A stretch of 63,458 nucleotides of DNA from Gammaproteobacteria bacterium (GCA_029863305.1 JAOTVR010000010.1:1-63458); one strand, 5' to 3'. Positions 26,771-35,960 are shown, counted from the first letter of the stretch. Made by a program: numbers and translations. The notes: generated by a model not told the origin, from the sequence alone.

Positions 26771-27319
26771 ATGAGCAATCAAGCGGCGTTGATCGAGGCG
26801 GCCCGCGGCGGGTCGGCAACGGCGTTTGCGGACCTCGTGCGCGATTACCGCGACGGCTTGTTGCGTTTCCTGCTGACGCGCGCATCGAGTTATGCGGATG
26901 CCGAGGACGCGTTGCAGGATACCTTGATCAACGCCTACCGCTATTTGCACAGTTACGACTCGCGCTGGCGCTTCAGTACCTGGTTGTACCGCATCGCGAT
27001 CAACAACGTGTCCCGGATGCGCCCCGTCGACACGGTGGAGCTCGGCGATCTGCGCGACGAGAAAAGCGATCCGCTGGCACATTGCATTGCGGCCTCGGAC
27101 CGCGAAAATCTGTGGCGGTACGCGAGCCGGACACTTTCCGATGAGGTGTACGCGGCGATGTGGTTGCGCTACGTAGAGGACATGTCAGTCAACGACATCG
27201 CGGCGGTCCTTGAAAGGTCCGTGTCATGGACCAAGATCAATCTCATGCGAGGGCGCCAGGCCCTGAGCGAAGGGCTCGGCAACAACGCTACTGACGACAA
27301 GAGTACGGCCTATGGATAA
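26771..27319 (+). CDS. ECF-type RNA polymerase sigma factor
   Basis: A 182-residue sigma-70 family protein. Region 2 is visible as FADLVRDYRDGLLRFLLTRASSYADAEDALQD, with FSTWLYRIAINN. Region 4 is LSDEVYAAMWLRYVEDMSVNDIAAVLERSVSWTKINLMRGRQ, a helix-turn-helix for -35 recognition. Length fits an extracytoplasmic-function sigma. It overlaps by eight bases a gene for a small single-helix membrane protein that could be its anti-sigma. Target promoters are unknown. Confidence 0.9.
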   Translation: MSNQAALIEAARGGSATAFADLVRDYRDGLLRFLLTRASSYADAEDALQDTLINAYRYLHSYDSRWRFSTWLYRIAINNVSRMRPVDTVELGDLRDEKSDPLAHCIAASDRENLWRYASRTLSDEVYAAMWLRYVEDMSVNDIAAVLERSVSWTKINLMRGRQALSEGLGNNATDDKSTAYG

Positions 27320-27713
27320 GCTCGCCAAACAGCTGCGCGAAGACGCGGAACGAATTGAATGCACGGTTTCTGCGGAACTCGATAAGCGTATTCAGGCATC
27401 GCTACTAGCTACCGAACCAGAAGCGGCCAAGCCGCGAGGGCGAGAGTCGAGGCGCGCTTGGTTTTGGTGGGCCAGCAGCCTTACCGGCGTCGCGGCTGCG
27501 GTTGTGATGATTGCGATCGTCAACCTGCAGGCGCCCGACGCCGTGCCCGAAGCCTCCGCTCCGACAGCGGCCCCGCTGGTCCTGCCATCGATCAGGTGGC
27601 ATGCCGAGACGGCGGTGCTGACAAGTCCACTGCAGGAGGAGATCGACGATTTGCAGTCCGATCTCAGAAAGGCCGAAGAAGCCGTCAAGCAAGACATCGA
27701 CCGTCTGTTTTAG
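27312..27713 (+). CDS. Small single-span membrane protein, possible anti-sigma factor
   Basis: A 133-residue protein with one transmembrane helix (about residues 51-69), a charged N-terminal cytoplasmic segment (MDKLAKQLREDAERIE), a Pro/Ala-rich linker and a charged C-terminal helix. This topology and the eight-base overlap with the sigma gene fit a membrane-bound anti-sigma factor. No zinc-binding HxxxCxxC motif of the ZAS type is present, so if it is an anti-sigma it is of a different kind. Confidence 0.6.
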   Translation: MDKLAKQLREDAERIECTVSAELDKRIQASLLATEPEAAKPRGRESRRAWFWWASSLTGVAAAVVMIAIVNLQAPDAVPEASAPTAAPLVLPSIRWHAETAVLTSPLQEEIDDLQSDLRKAEEAVKQDIDRLF

Positions 27714-27723
27714 TATCCTTCGG

Positions 27724-27737
27724 TTTATACGTATAAA
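27724..27737. promoter_or_regulatory. 14-bp perfect palindrome upstream of the oxidase operon
   Basis: TTTATAC followed by its exact complement GTATAAA, about 70 bases upstream of coxB. It lies in the only non-coding gap before the oxidase genes. It may be an operator or part of an AT-rich promoter; the motif matches no specific regulator that I can name with confidence. Confidence 0.4.
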
Positions 27738-27806
27738 AAGACTGGCAGCGGCGGCGCCGTTGTTGGCGCAAAAACTCGTGTTGATCAACCAAAGGATGCA
27801 TGAAGT

Positions 27807-29159
27807 ATGCCTTTAGCTGTCGTTTTGATCCTGCTCGTTGTCGGCTCCCTCGTTTTTCACGTTCTCAGTCCCTGGACTTTCACGCCGCTGGCCTCCAACT
27901 GGGGATTGATCGATTTTACGATCGACATCACTTTCTGGGTTACCGGTGCCGTCTTCGTTGCCGTGAATCTGTTCATGGCGTACTGCGTGATCAAGTTCCG
28001 CTACAAGAAGGATGCGCAGGCAACGTACGAACCGGAAAACAAGAAACTCGAGACCTGGCTGACGGCACTGACGGCTGTGGGCGTGGCGGCGATGCTGACG
28101 CCGGGTTTGTTCGTCTGGGCCGATTTCGTCAACGTTCCTGATGATGCCCACGAAGTCGAGGCCGTCGGGCAACAATGGCATTGGAGCTACCGCTATCCGG
28201 GCGTCGATGGCAAGTTCGGCGAGGTCGATGCCGAGCGCATCAGCTCCGACAATCCTTTTGGCATGGACCCCGACGATCCAAACGGGCAAGACGACGTCCT
28301 CATCATGCACCCTGAGGCACGTCTACCGATCGACAAGCCGGTCAAATTTTTGCTGCGCTCGAAGGATGTGCTGCACGATTTCGCAATAGCCCAGTTTCGC
28401 GTCAAGATGGACCTGGTTCCCGGCATGCAGACCTTTCTCTGGCTGACGCCGACGGCGCTCGGCCGTTTCGAACTGCTGTGTGAAGAGTTGTGTGGTATCG
28501 CACACCATACGATGCGCGGCGCCGTAATCGTGGAGGAGTCGGACGACTTCGATGCCTGGCTTGCCGCACAACCGACGTACAGCGAAATCACTGCGCAGGC
28601 TGCGGGTAATGCGGCTGTCGGTGCCGGACAGTACATCGTCTGCGCGGCCTGTCATGGCCAGCAGGGCGAGGGGCTGGCCGCACTCAACGCGCCGAAATTG
28701 GCGGGCCAGAGTGCCTGGTACATGAAACGCCAGTTGCAGAATTACAAGAGCGGCGCACGCGGCGCCCACGCTGACGACGTTTTTGGCAGGCAGATGGTGC
28801 CGATGGCCGCAACGCTGGCTGACGATGCCGCTATCAATAACGTTGTGGCGCACATTCAGACGTTTCCGGACGTGCCTGCGCCGGCGACTATCGACGGCGA
28901 TGTCGAAAATGGCGCAAAACTGTACAACGTCTGCGCTTACTGTCATGGCGACCAGGCGCAAGGCATAGAGGCGATGAATGCGCCACGCGCGGCCGGGATG
29001 TCGGACTGGTATCTCGCACGCCAGCTGCAAAACTTTAAGGACGGAATCCGCGGTTCGCACCCAACAGACTATTACGGATTTCAAATGGGATTCATGGCCA
29101 GGGTCCTGCACGACGAACAGGCCATCAATGACCTTGTCGCCTACATCAACACGCTCTGA
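27807..29159 (+). CDS. coxB: Cytochrome c oxidase subunit II fused to two cytochrome c domains
   Basis: A 450-residue subunit II. N-terminal hydrophobic helices (about 1-20, 37-60, 88-107) precede the CuA cupredoxin domain with WHWSYRYPG and ligands H190, C225, E227, C229, H233 and M236 (CEELCGIAHHTM). Two class I cytochrome c domains follow, with CxxCH at 279-283 and 376-380, resembling a tandem c4/c553 unit. Most oxidases have zero or one such domain, so a diheme tail is notable. It should let the complex take electrons from periplasmic donors without a separate cytochrome c. First gene of the operon. Confidence 0.93.
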   Translation: MPLAVVLILLVVGSLVFHVLSPWTFTPLASNWGLIDFTIDITFWVTGAVFVAVNLFMAYCVIKFRYKKDAQATYEPENKKLETWLTALTAVGVAAMLTPGLFVWADFVNVPDDAHEVEAVGQQWHWSYRYPGVDGKFGEVDAERISSDNPFGMDPDDPNGQDDVLIMHPEARLPIDKPVKFLLRSKDVLHDFAIAQFRVKMDLVPGMQTFLWLTPTALGRFELLCEELCGIAHHTMRGAVIVEESDDFDAWLAAQPTYSEITAQAAGNAAVGAGQYIVCAACHGQQGEGLAALNAPKLAGQSAWYMKRQLQNYKSGARGAHADDVFGRQMVPMAATLADDAAINNVVAHIQTFPDVPAPATIDGDVENGAKLYNVCAYCHGDQAQGIEAMNAPRAAGMSDWYLARQLQNFKDGIRGSHPTDYYGFQMGFMARVLHDEQAINDLVAYINTL

Positions 29160-29172
29160 ATAGGATAGCCGC

Positions 29173-30939
29173 ATGGGATACGTTGCAATCGCCGACCGTG
29201 ATCACGAGATCGAACATCATGATCCGCAAACGTTCATAACCAAGTACGTCTGGAGCCAGGACCATAAGGTCATCGCGATACAGTACGGCGTGACGGCGAT
29301 TTTTGTCGGACTGATCGCACTGGGCCTGTCGGCGATGATGCGGTTGCAGCTGGGTTTCCCCGACTCGTTCTCGTTCATCAACCCCGAGAATTATTACCAG
29401 TTCATCACGATGCACGGCATGATCATGGTGATCTATCTGCTGACAGCGTTGTTTCTGGGTGGTTTCGGGAATTACCTGATCCCGCTGATGTGCGGTTCGC
29501 GGGACATGGTCTTTCCATTCCTGAATATGCTCAGCTACTGGGTGTACCTGCTTTCGGTCATCATTCTGATTGCCAGCTTCTTTGTACCCGGCGGCTCGAC
29601 AGGGGCCGGCTGGACCCTATACCCACCGCAGGCGATCTTGCCCGGAACGCCCGGCGTCGACTGGGGCATTCTGCTAATGCTCGCATCGCTCGCCGTCTTC
29701 ATCGTCGCTTTCACAATGGGCGGCCTCAACTACGTCACGACGGTATTACAGGCTCGCTGCCGCGGCATGACGCTGATGCGTATGCCACTGTCGGTCTGGG
29801 GCATCTTCATCGCGACGATCCTGGGCTTGCTGGCGTTCCCGGCTCTGCTGGTCAGTGCCATCATGATGCTGCTCGACAAGACGATCGCGACGAGCTTCTT
29901 CATGCCGGCCATCAGTTCCATGGGCGTTGATCCAGGCTATACCGGCGGCAGTCCGATACTGTTCCAGCATTTGTTCTGGTTCTTCGGTCATCCCGAGGTA
30001 TACATCGTTGCATTGCCGGCTTTCGGCATCGTCTCTGATCTTCTGAGCACGCACGCGCGCAAGAACATCTTCGGCTATCGCATGATGGTCTGGGCAATCA
30101 TCGCCATCGGCGGACTGAGCTTCATTGTCTGGGCACACCACATGTACGTTAGTGGCATGAATCCGTATTTCGGCTTCTTCTTCGCAACGACGACACTGAT
30201 CATCGCGGTGCCAACCGCCATCAAGGTGTACAACTGGGTGCTGACGCTCTGGGAGGGCAATATTCACCTCAGGGTGCCGATGTTGTTTGCGATCGCCTTC
30301 ATCTTCACGTTCATTCATGGCGGTCTTACGGGGCTGTTCCTGGGCAACGTGACGATCGACCTGCCGCTTTCCGACACCTACTTCGTTGTCGCGCATTTCC
30401 ATATGGTCATGGGTGTGTCGCCAGTCCTGGTCGTATTCGGTGCCATCTACCACTGGTGGCCGAAGATCACCGGGCGCATGTATCACGAAGGACTGGGCAA
30501 GTGGCACTTCTGGATGACATTCCTCGGCACTTATTCGATCTACCTGCCGATGCATTATCTGGGGTTTGCCGGCGTTCCGAGACGCTACTTCGCAATGGGC
30601 AATACCGAGTTCTTGCCGGAGTCCGCACAGGATCTGAACGCCTGGATCACGATGTCGGCGTTGTTTGTGGCTGCGACGCAGGTGTTGTTCTTCATAAATG
30701 TGATCTGGAGTCTCAAAAAGGGCCCGAAGGCCGATCCGAATCCCTGGGATGCAACGACACTGGAATGGCAAACACCGGATAATCCGCCTAAGCACGGTAA
30801 CTGGGGGCATGAACTGCCGGAGTGTCATCGCTGGGCTTACGACTATAGTGTGCCGGGCTACAAGGATGACTTCATTCCGCAAAATGTACCGGCATCCGAT
30901 GCTGCACCGGCCGGTCGCGACCACGGAGTCGAGCACTAG
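29173..30939 (+). CDS. coxA: Cytochrome c oxidase subunit I
   Basis: A 588-residue heme-copper oxidase subunit. Key features are QFITMHGMIMV (heme a histidine), WFFGHPEVYIV (CuB histidine, channel glutamate and cross-linked tyrosine), AHHMYVSGM (CuB histidines), PTAIKVYNW (K-channel lysine), HFHMVMG (heme ligands) and VPRRY (propionate arginines). In the D-channel region GSRDMVFPFLN the usual FPRMN arginine is replaced by phenylalanine. This is the proton-pumping catalytic core in the inner membrane. It starts 13 bases after coxB and overlaps the next gene by one base. Confidence 0.95.
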   Translation: MGYVAIADRDHEIEHHDPQTFITKYVWSQDHKVIAIQYGVTAIFVGLIALGLSAMMRLQLGFPDSFSFINPENYYQFITMHGMIMVIYLLTALFLGGFGNYLIPLMCGSRDMVFPFLNMLSYWVYLLSVIILIASFFVPGGSTGAGWTLYPPQAILPGTPGVDWGILLMLASLAVFIVAFTMGGLNYVTTVLQARCRGMTLMRMPLSVWGIFIATILGLLAFPALLVSAIMMLLDKTIATSFFMPAISSMGVDPGYTGGSPILFQHLFWFFGHPEVYIVALPAFGIVSDLLSTHARKNIFGYRMMVWAIIAIGGLSFIVWAHHMYVSGMNPYFGFFFATTTLIIAVPTAIKVYNWVLTLWEGNIHLRVPMLFAIAFIFTFIHGGLTGLFLGNVTIDLPLSDTYFVVAHFHMVMGVSPVLVVFGAIYHWWPKITGRMYHEGLGKWHFWMTFLGTYSIYLPMHYLGFAGVPRRYFAMGNTEFLPESAQDLNAWITMSALFVAATQVLFFINVIWSLKKGPKADPNPWDATTLEWQTPDNPPKHGNWGHELPECHRWAYDYSVPGYKDDFIPQNVPASDAAPAGRDHGVEH

Positions 30940-31598
30940 TGGAAATCGGTCTGATCGTTCTCGCGGCCATGCTCGCCACCCTGCTGGGGTGGATTCTGAA
31001 GCAGTCGTTCAATACTCAGCCATGGCTGGCCGAGGTGGTCGACGAGACGGCCAATCAGGCGCCCTTCAACGCGCGGCCAAAACTCGTCGCCCTGACGGCG
31101 TTTCTTGCAGTCGTCACGTCCTTCTTTGCGCTGATCCTGAGCGCGTACTCTCTGCGCATGGAGCTCGGCGACTGGATACCGCTCACTGAGCCGCAGCTGT
31201 TGTGGGTCAATACAGGCGTTCTCGTCCTGGCAAGTGTGGCGTTTCAGTGGACACGCAACATCGCCGTACGTGAAGCAACACCGCGACTGATGCCGGGATT
31301 GTTGCTGAGCGGCGTGTTGACCATGGTGTTTCTGGCCGGCCAGTGGATTGCCTGGCAACAGCTCAACGCTTCCGGGCAATACATGACCAGCAACCCGTCG
31401 AACGCGTTTTTCTTTTTGCTGACGGGCATACACGGGCTGCACATTCTCGGCGGAATGTATGTGTGGGCGCGTGCGACGGTAAAAGCCTTCGGCGGTGATG
31501 TCGACGCGGTCAGGCACAGCGTCGAGCTGTGTACGATCTATTGGCACTTCCTGCTGCTGGTATGGCTCGTGCTGTTCGGCTTGATGTTATCGACCTAA
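30939..31598 (+). CDS. Cytochrome c oxidase subunit III-like protein (first)
   Basis: A 219-residue membrane protein of the subunit III family, with an extra N-terminal helix and short soluble segment (to about residue 45), then five helices. Family marks are LLTGIHGLHILGGMYVWARA and the terminal IYWHFLLLVWLVLFGLML. The start is a GTG overlapping the coxA stop (TAGTG). It stands beside a second subunit III, so the pair may replace a single seven-helix protein. Role: structural protection of subunit I. Confidence 0.85.
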   Translation: MEIGLIVLAAMLATLLGWILKQSFNTQPWLAEVVDETANQAPFNARPKLVALTAFLAVVTSFFALILSAYSLRMELGDWIPLTEPQLLWVNTGVLVLASVAFQWTRNIAVREATPRLMPGLLLSGVLTMVFLAGQWIAWQQLNASGQYMTSNPSNAFFFLLTGIHGLHILGGMYVWARATVKAFGGDVDAVRHSVELCTIYWHFLLLVWLVLFGLMLST

Positions 31599-31625
31599 TG
31601 TACTCGACTTGATTTGGGGTTATCT

Positions 31626-32300
31626 ATGTCAGAAGCGGTAATGGAACCAGGCGGCACTAGCGGCGTCATCCACGACTTTTCCAGGGACAAGCAGGCCTTT
31701 GGCGTGCCCTGGGGCAAGGCGATGATGTGGATCTTCCTGCTCAGCGACACGTTCATTTTCAGTTGTTTTCTGGTCGGCTACATGTCGGTTCGGCTCGCGA
31801 CGACGGATCCGTGGCCGATTCCGAGCGAGGTCTTCGCCCTCTCATTCGGCGGCGATCCGATTCCGCTGATCCTGATTGCGATCATGACATTCATTCTGAT
31901 CACATCGTCCGGGACGATGGCCATGGCCGTGAACATGGGCTATCGCAAGGATCGCAAAAAGACTTTCTGGCTCATGCTTATAACCGCGCTGCTCGGCGCG
32001 TCGTTTGTCGGCATGCAGGCCTTCGAGTGGACCAAGCTGATCGTCGACGAGGGTGTCCGACCCTGGAGCAACCCGATGGGTGCCGCGCAATTCGGTTCCA
32101 GTTTCTTCATGATCACCGGGTTCCACGGCATGCACGTCTCGGCGGGTGTCATTTATTTGCTGGTCGTTGCCAACAGGGTCAGGAACGGGTTTTATGAGAA
32201 GCGCGGTGGCAACTACGAAATCGTCGAGATCACCGGCCTGTACTGGCACTTTGTCGATCTCGTCTGGGTATTCATTTTCGCATTTTTCTATCTCTGGTAA
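31626..32300 (+). CDS. Cytochrome c oxidase subunit III (second)
   Basis: A 224-residue subunit III with five helices: WIFLLSDTFIFSCFLVGYMSVR, then QAFEWTKLI, FFMITGFHGMHVSAGVIYL and the C-terminal GLYWHFVDLVWVFIFAFFYLW, which contains the conserved YWHFVDxVW signature. The ATG at 31626 is chosen because GGGG lies six bases upstream; a frame opening at 31614 only adds four residues. It sits 27 bases after the first subunit III gene in the same operon. Confidence 0.88.
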   Translation: MSEAVMEPGGTSGVIHDFSRDKQAFGVPWGKAMMWIFLLSDTFIFSCFLVGYMSVRLATTDPWPIPSEVFALSFGGDPIPLILIAIMTFILITSSGTMAMAVNMGYRKDRKKTFWLMLITALLGASFVGMQAFEWTKLIVDEGVRPWSNPMGAAQFGSSFFMITGFHGMHVSAGVIYLLVVANRVRNGFYEKRGGNYEIVEITGLYWHFVDLVWVFIFAFFYLW

Positions 32301-32366
32301 GAAGTTCCGAGAGGACGCGCGAACATTACGCGGAGTCTCGGGCAGTGAACGTTAGGAGCCGAACGT

Positions 32367-32717
32367 ATGGCAAGTGAAGAAGGCCAGCAACACCCGATTA
32401 GCGTCTACTTCTGGATCTGGGGGCTGCTCTTTGTACTCAGTTTCTTTTCCTACATGGTTGATTACCTGAATCTTCAGGGAGCGCTCAGGTGGACACTGAT
32501 TCTTGTATTCATGTTCCTGAAAGCCGGCTTCATTGTCGCCATCTTCATGCACATGAAATGGGAGCGGCTGGCGTTGAAGATTGCGATCATCGGTCCGCCG
32601 GTGGCGATCCTGGTGCTGATCTGGCTCATGGCTGTCGAGGGCAGTTATATCGAAGAGACGCGTGTCGACTACTACGGCGAGAGCACGTTCGAACCGGAAG
32701 CCCTGCCGCACCACTAA
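32367..32717 (+). CDS. Cytochrome c oxidase subunit IV family protein
   Basis: A 116-residue protein with three transmembrane helices (about 13-33, 43-65 and 71-91) and the short inter-helix motif FMHMKWERLALK typical of prokaryotic subunit IV. It completes the oxidase operon as coxB, coxA, two subunit III genes, then subunit IV. No heme A synthase or assembly factor gene is present in the window, so those must lie elsewhere. Confidence 0.85.
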   Translation: MASEEGQQHPISVYFWIWGLLFVLSFFSYMVDYLNLQGALRWTLILVFMFLKAGFIVAIFMHMKWERLALKIAIIGPPVAILVLIWLMAVEGSYIEETRVDYYGESTFEPEALPHH

Positions 32718-32746
32718 TCGATTCGCTCGCGACGGCGCAGCACAGC

Positions 32747-32786
32747 GCGAACGCCTAATGCGCCATGCGCTCAGCGCGGCGTTCGC
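32747..32786. promoter_or_regulatory. Inverted repeat between the oxidase operon and deoB
   Basis: GCGAACGCC (32747-32755) pairs perfectly with GGCGTTCGC (32778-32786) around a 22-base loop. It lies in the 116-bp gap after subunit IV. There is no T-run, so it is not a standard intrinsic terminator. It may stabilise the upstream mRNA or mark the deoB promoter. Confidence 0.4.
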
Positions 32787-32833
32787 AGTGCAGCGTTACG
32801 CGCTGACCTGGACGGTTCTGCTGGAGTACAGAT

Positions 32834-34048
32834 ATGGGTAGAGCAATCATTCTCGTGTTGGATTCATTCGGTATTGGCGCCACCGCTGATGCTGAACGCT
32901 TCGGCGATGTCGGCTCCGATACGTTTGGTCATATCGCGAGAGAGCGGGCAGCATCGCCGAGTGGTCCCTTAAGATTGCCGAACCTGGCTCGGCTGGGACT
33001 TTTTCACGCTGGCCGTGACAGCACGGGGGAGTTTCCTGCCGGCGCCATGCCGGATGTCGAAATAGAAGGTGCGTACGGCTTCGCCGAGGAGCTCTCGAGC
33101 GGCAAGGACACGCCCAGTGGGCATTGGGAGATCGCCGGTGTTCCCGTGTTGTTCGATTGGGGATATTTCACCGACAAGACCAACACGTTTCCACGGGAGT
33201 TGCTCGACAGGCTGGTCGAGCGCGCCGACCTGCCAGGGTATCTCGGCAATTGCCACTCGTCGGGTACGACGATCATCGCGGAGCTTGGCGATGAGCATGT
33301 ACGGACGGGCAAACCGATTTTCTATACCTCGGCCGACAGCGTATTTCAGATCGCCTGTCACGAGGAAGCCTTCGGCCTGGAGCGCCTCTACGACCTCTGT
33401 GACATCGCGCGCGAGCTTGTCGATGAGTACAACATCGGTCGCGTCATTGCCCGGCCGTTTATCGGCGACGGGCCGGATACCTATGTCCGTACCGGCAATC
33501 GTCGTGATCTGACGACACCGCCGCATGCTGACACGGTGCTCGACAAGCTTGTCGCGAGCGGCGGCGATGTCATCAGCATTGGCAAGATCGCCGACATCTA
33601 CGCGCACCGGGGCATTACGCAGAAAGTCAAAGCATCCGGCAATGCGGCGCTTTTTGATGCAACACTCGAGGCCATGCGCACCGCGGAAGATCGTTCGATC
33701 GTCTTTACGAATTTTGTCGATTTCGACATGCTATACGGGCACCGTCGCGACGTGGATGGTTATGCCGAGGCGCTCGAGTATTTCGACGAACGGCTGCCGG
33801 AGTTGATCGATCTGATGAGCGATGGCGATCTTCTCATCCTGTGTGCCGATCATGGCTGCGATCCGACCTGGCAAGGCACAGACCACACTCGTGAACACAT
33901 TCCGGTCATCGCCTGCGGCGCGGGCGTGCGACCGGGTCCGCTCGGAAAACGTGAATCCTTTGCCGATATCGGGCAGAGTCTCGCGGCGTTTTTCAACCTC
34001 ACACCGATGGACTACGGCAAAAACTTCCTGGTCAGTGATCCGCGTTAA
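32834..34048 (+). CDS. deoB: Phosphopentomutase
   Basis: A 404-residue alkaline-phosphatase-fold enzyme that interconverts (deoxy)ribose 1-phosphate and 5-phosphate. Family motifs are [19 protein letters not shown] at the N-terminus, KDTPSGHWE (catalytic region around residue 95), DGPDTYVRT and [21 protein letters not shown] for the Mn2+ site. Length is close to the E. coli enzyme. GGAG precedes the ATG by eight bases. It links the nucleoside phosphorylases in this window to deoxyribose-5-phosphate, the substrate of deoxyribose-phosphate aldolase. Confidence 0.96.
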   Translation: MGRAIILVLDSFGIGATADAERFGDVGSDTFGHIARERAASPSGPLRLPNLARLGLFHAGRDSTGEFPAGAMPDVEIEGAYGFAEELSSGKDTPSGHWEIAGVPVLFDWGYFTDKTNTFPRELLDRLVERADLPGYLGNCHSSGTTIIAELGDEHVRTGKPIFYTSADSVFQIACHEEAFGLERLYDLCDIARELVDEYNIGRVIARPFIGDGPDTYVRTGNRRDLTTPPHADTVLDKLVASGGDVISIGKIADIYAHRGITQKVKASGNAALFDATLEAMRTAEDRSIVFTNFVDFDMLYGHRRDVDGYAEALEYFDERLPELIDLMSDGDLLILCADHGCDPTWQGTDHTREHIPVIACGAGVRPGPLGKRESFADIGQSLAAFFNLTPMDYGKNFLVSDPR

Positions 34049-34451
34049 CGGTTTTGCTCTTCGGGCAAAGCTGCATTGCAAGCCACGCGCTGGCAGCTAT
34101 GCCGAGAACAGAAAGGATCGAAAACCACAGCGGGTGGGGAATGACGATCAGATTCGCGATGGTCGCGGCCAGGACCAGGCCACCGACGATACCTGCCAAA
34201 GTCAGCGGTCGTGCCGTACCAATGAAACAGGCGAGCCGCGATCCGGCGAAAGTGCCGATCATCCAGGCGAACATCGGAAATAACAGTGCGAGGAGCGGCA
34301 ACGTCGCGATGTAAGGTCGTACGGCGGCGGGGTCGCTCCAGTCGAGATCGGCGGGTGGTGGATAGATGAGGTGACCAAGCTTCTCGATCAACATGATGAG
34401 TACGAACGCGGTTACGACGCCGGCGATTACAGCTGCCGCATCGCGGATCAT
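34032..34451 (-). CDS. Four-helix hypothetical membrane protein
   Basis: A 139-residue inner-membrane protein with four predicted helices (about 7-26, 48-66, 80-100 and 107-125) and no family recognised. Its start overlaps the stop of the amidohydrolase lipoprotein upstream by four bases (ATGA), so the two are translationally coupled. Its end overlaps the convergent deoB by 17 bases. A role with the amidohydrolase is suggested only by coupling. Confidence 0.7.
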   Translation of the reverse strand: MIRDAAAVIAGVVTAFVLIMLIEKLGHLIYPPPADLDWSDPAAVRPYIATLPLLALLFPMFAWMIGTFAGSRLACFIGTARPLTLAGIVGGLVLAATIANLIVIPHPLWFSILSVLGIAASAWLAMQLCPKSKTVNADH

Positions 34452-35893
34452 TCGCGGTTCCTCTCTTCGAGTGCCGTTTTAATTCTTGCGGCGATTGCTG
34501 TCGCCTCGGTTGCTACACGAGCCGTATCGATAGTCAGCATCTCGCGCTCTCGCATCAGGATCTTGCCATCGACAACGACTGACACGACATCTTGCTCATC
34601 GCTAACGTAAACGAGGTGAGAGACGACGTCATAGGTCGGCACATGATGGACATCATCGAAGGCGACCTGAATAACATCGGCTCGCTTGCCCACTTCCAGT
34701 GATCCCGTTTCGCTGCCGAGGCCGATGGCCGTCGCACCGCCGCTGGTCGCCATGCGCAAGACGGTCTTGGCGGGCAGGACCTCCGGATTCATCTGCTCGA
34801 CTTTTTGCAGAAACGCAGCGAGACGCATTTCCTCCCACATGTCGAGGTCGTTGTTGCTGGCCGCGCCGTCGGTACCAAGCCCCACACGCACGCCGGCTTG
34901 CAGCATCTCCGTGACTGGCGCTATCCCGGATGCAATCTTCATGTTTGACGTCGGGTTGTGAATCACACCGACTTGACGTTCAGCCAGTATTGGAATTTCA
35001 GTTTCGGTGGGCCAGACGACGTGCGCTGCTATCGTCGGTCCGTCGAAGAAACCGATCGAGTCGAGCATCTCGATACTTGTCGTGCCATAGGTGTCCTTTG
35101 CGTACTGAACCTCAAATGGCGACTCGGACACGTGGATGCTGATCGGAGCGCCGAATTTCATCGCTGCCGCGCGAGTCTCGCGCAATTGATCTGCATTGAG
35201 CGTGTAGTTCGCATGTGGGCCGAATATCGGGGTAATGCGGCTGTTCCTGCCCTGCCAGCGCTCGATGTATGCGCTGCCTTTTTGAACAGAATCCACCGCG
35301 CTTTCGGCATCCGGACTGCGTTGATCGATTACGGTCGCTGAAATCAGCGCGCGCATGCCGCAGCTGTCCACAACCTGTGCGATCGTATCCGGGTAGTAGT
35401 ACATGTCGACAAATGTCGTGGTACCGCCGCGAATCATCTCCCAGCACGCCAGTTCAGTGCCGATGCGCACGAACTCGGCGTCGACGAACTGCACTTCGGC
35501 AGGGAACATATAGTTGTTGAGCCAGTCCATGAGCGCAAGGTCGTCCGCAATACCGCGCAACAAGGTCATCGCAGCGTGCGAATGGCCATTGACAAGGCCC
35601 GGCATGACGATGCGATGCTCGCCGCTCAATATTTCCTCAGCCATGAACTCGGAGTGAATTTCGGCGGCCGTGCCCACGGCCAGGATGATGCCGCCGTCGA
35701 CTGCGATCGCGCCGTCCTCGATGATCGTGTCATTCGCATCCATCGTCACGACGGATTGGCCGTCGATGATCAGGTCGATGCGGTCTGCAGATTCCTCGGC
35801 GGGCAGGGCAGCTTGCTCCGCTTTCTCCGGTGTGCACGCCAGCAGCGCGAATAGCAAGGTGGCGAGCGATAGTCTTCGCGTCATTTTTCTCAT
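34448..35893 (-). CDS. Lipoprotein amidohydrolase, MTA/SAH or adenosine deaminase-like
   Basis: A protein of about 481 residues of the TRZ/ATZ-MtaD amidohydrolase family. Metal ligands are visible: NGHSHAAM (near 101), GPHANYTL, HVSESPFE and GTDGAASNNDLDMWEEM. MtaD-like enzymes deaminate methylthioadenosine, adenosylhomocysteine or adenosine. Unusually there is a lipoprotein signal (LLFALLACTPEKAE), placing the enzyme outside the cytoplasm. That position, beside nucleotidases and nucleoside importers, fits extracellular deamination of adenosine-like compounds. The start may be at 35893 or 35884. Confidence 0.85.
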   Translation of the reverse strand: MRKMTRRLSLATLLFALLACTPEKAEQAALPAEESADRIDLIIDGQSVVTMDANDTIIEDGAIAVDGGIILAVGTAAEIHSEFMAEEILSGEHRIVMPGLVNGHSHAAMTLLRGIADDLALMDWLNNYMFPAEVQFVDAEFVRIGTELACWEMIRGGTTTFVDMYYYPDTIAQVVDSCGMRALISATVIDQRSPDAESAVDSVQKGSAYIERWQGRNSRITPIFGPHANYTLNADQLRETRAAAMKFGAPISIHVSESPFEVQYAKDTYGTTSIEMLDSIGFFDGPTIAAHVVWPTETEIPILAERQVGVIHNPTSNMKIASGIAPVTEMLQAGVRVGLGTDGAASNNDLDMWEEMRLAAFLQKVEQMNPEVLPAKTVLRMATSGGATAIGLGSETGSLEVGKRADVIQVAFDDVHHVPTYDVVSHLVYVSDEQDVVSVVVDGKILMREREMLTIDTARVATEATAIAARIKTALEERNRE

Positions 35894-35909
35894 GTCTGCA
35901 TTTTGACAC

Positions 35910-35935
35910 AAAAAAAGGGGCAGCAAAGCTGCCCC
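35910..35935 (-). terminator. Terminator of the minus-strand TonB receptor
   Basis: On the minus strand GGGGCAGC, a three-base loop and GCTGCCCC (35935 down to 35917) are followed by a run of T (the A tract at 35910-35916). It lies just after the stop of the receptor at 35961 and before the amidohydrolase start. Confidence 0.85.
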
Positions 35936-35960
35936 TTGATTTGCCGTGACCGGGGTTTAG

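Noticed and set aside
29746..30936. Long 396-codon open frame opposite coxA
   Set aside because: It lies fully inside coxA on the other strand, has no recognisable family, and is rich in Arg, His and Asp as expected for an antisense shadow of a GC-rich gene.
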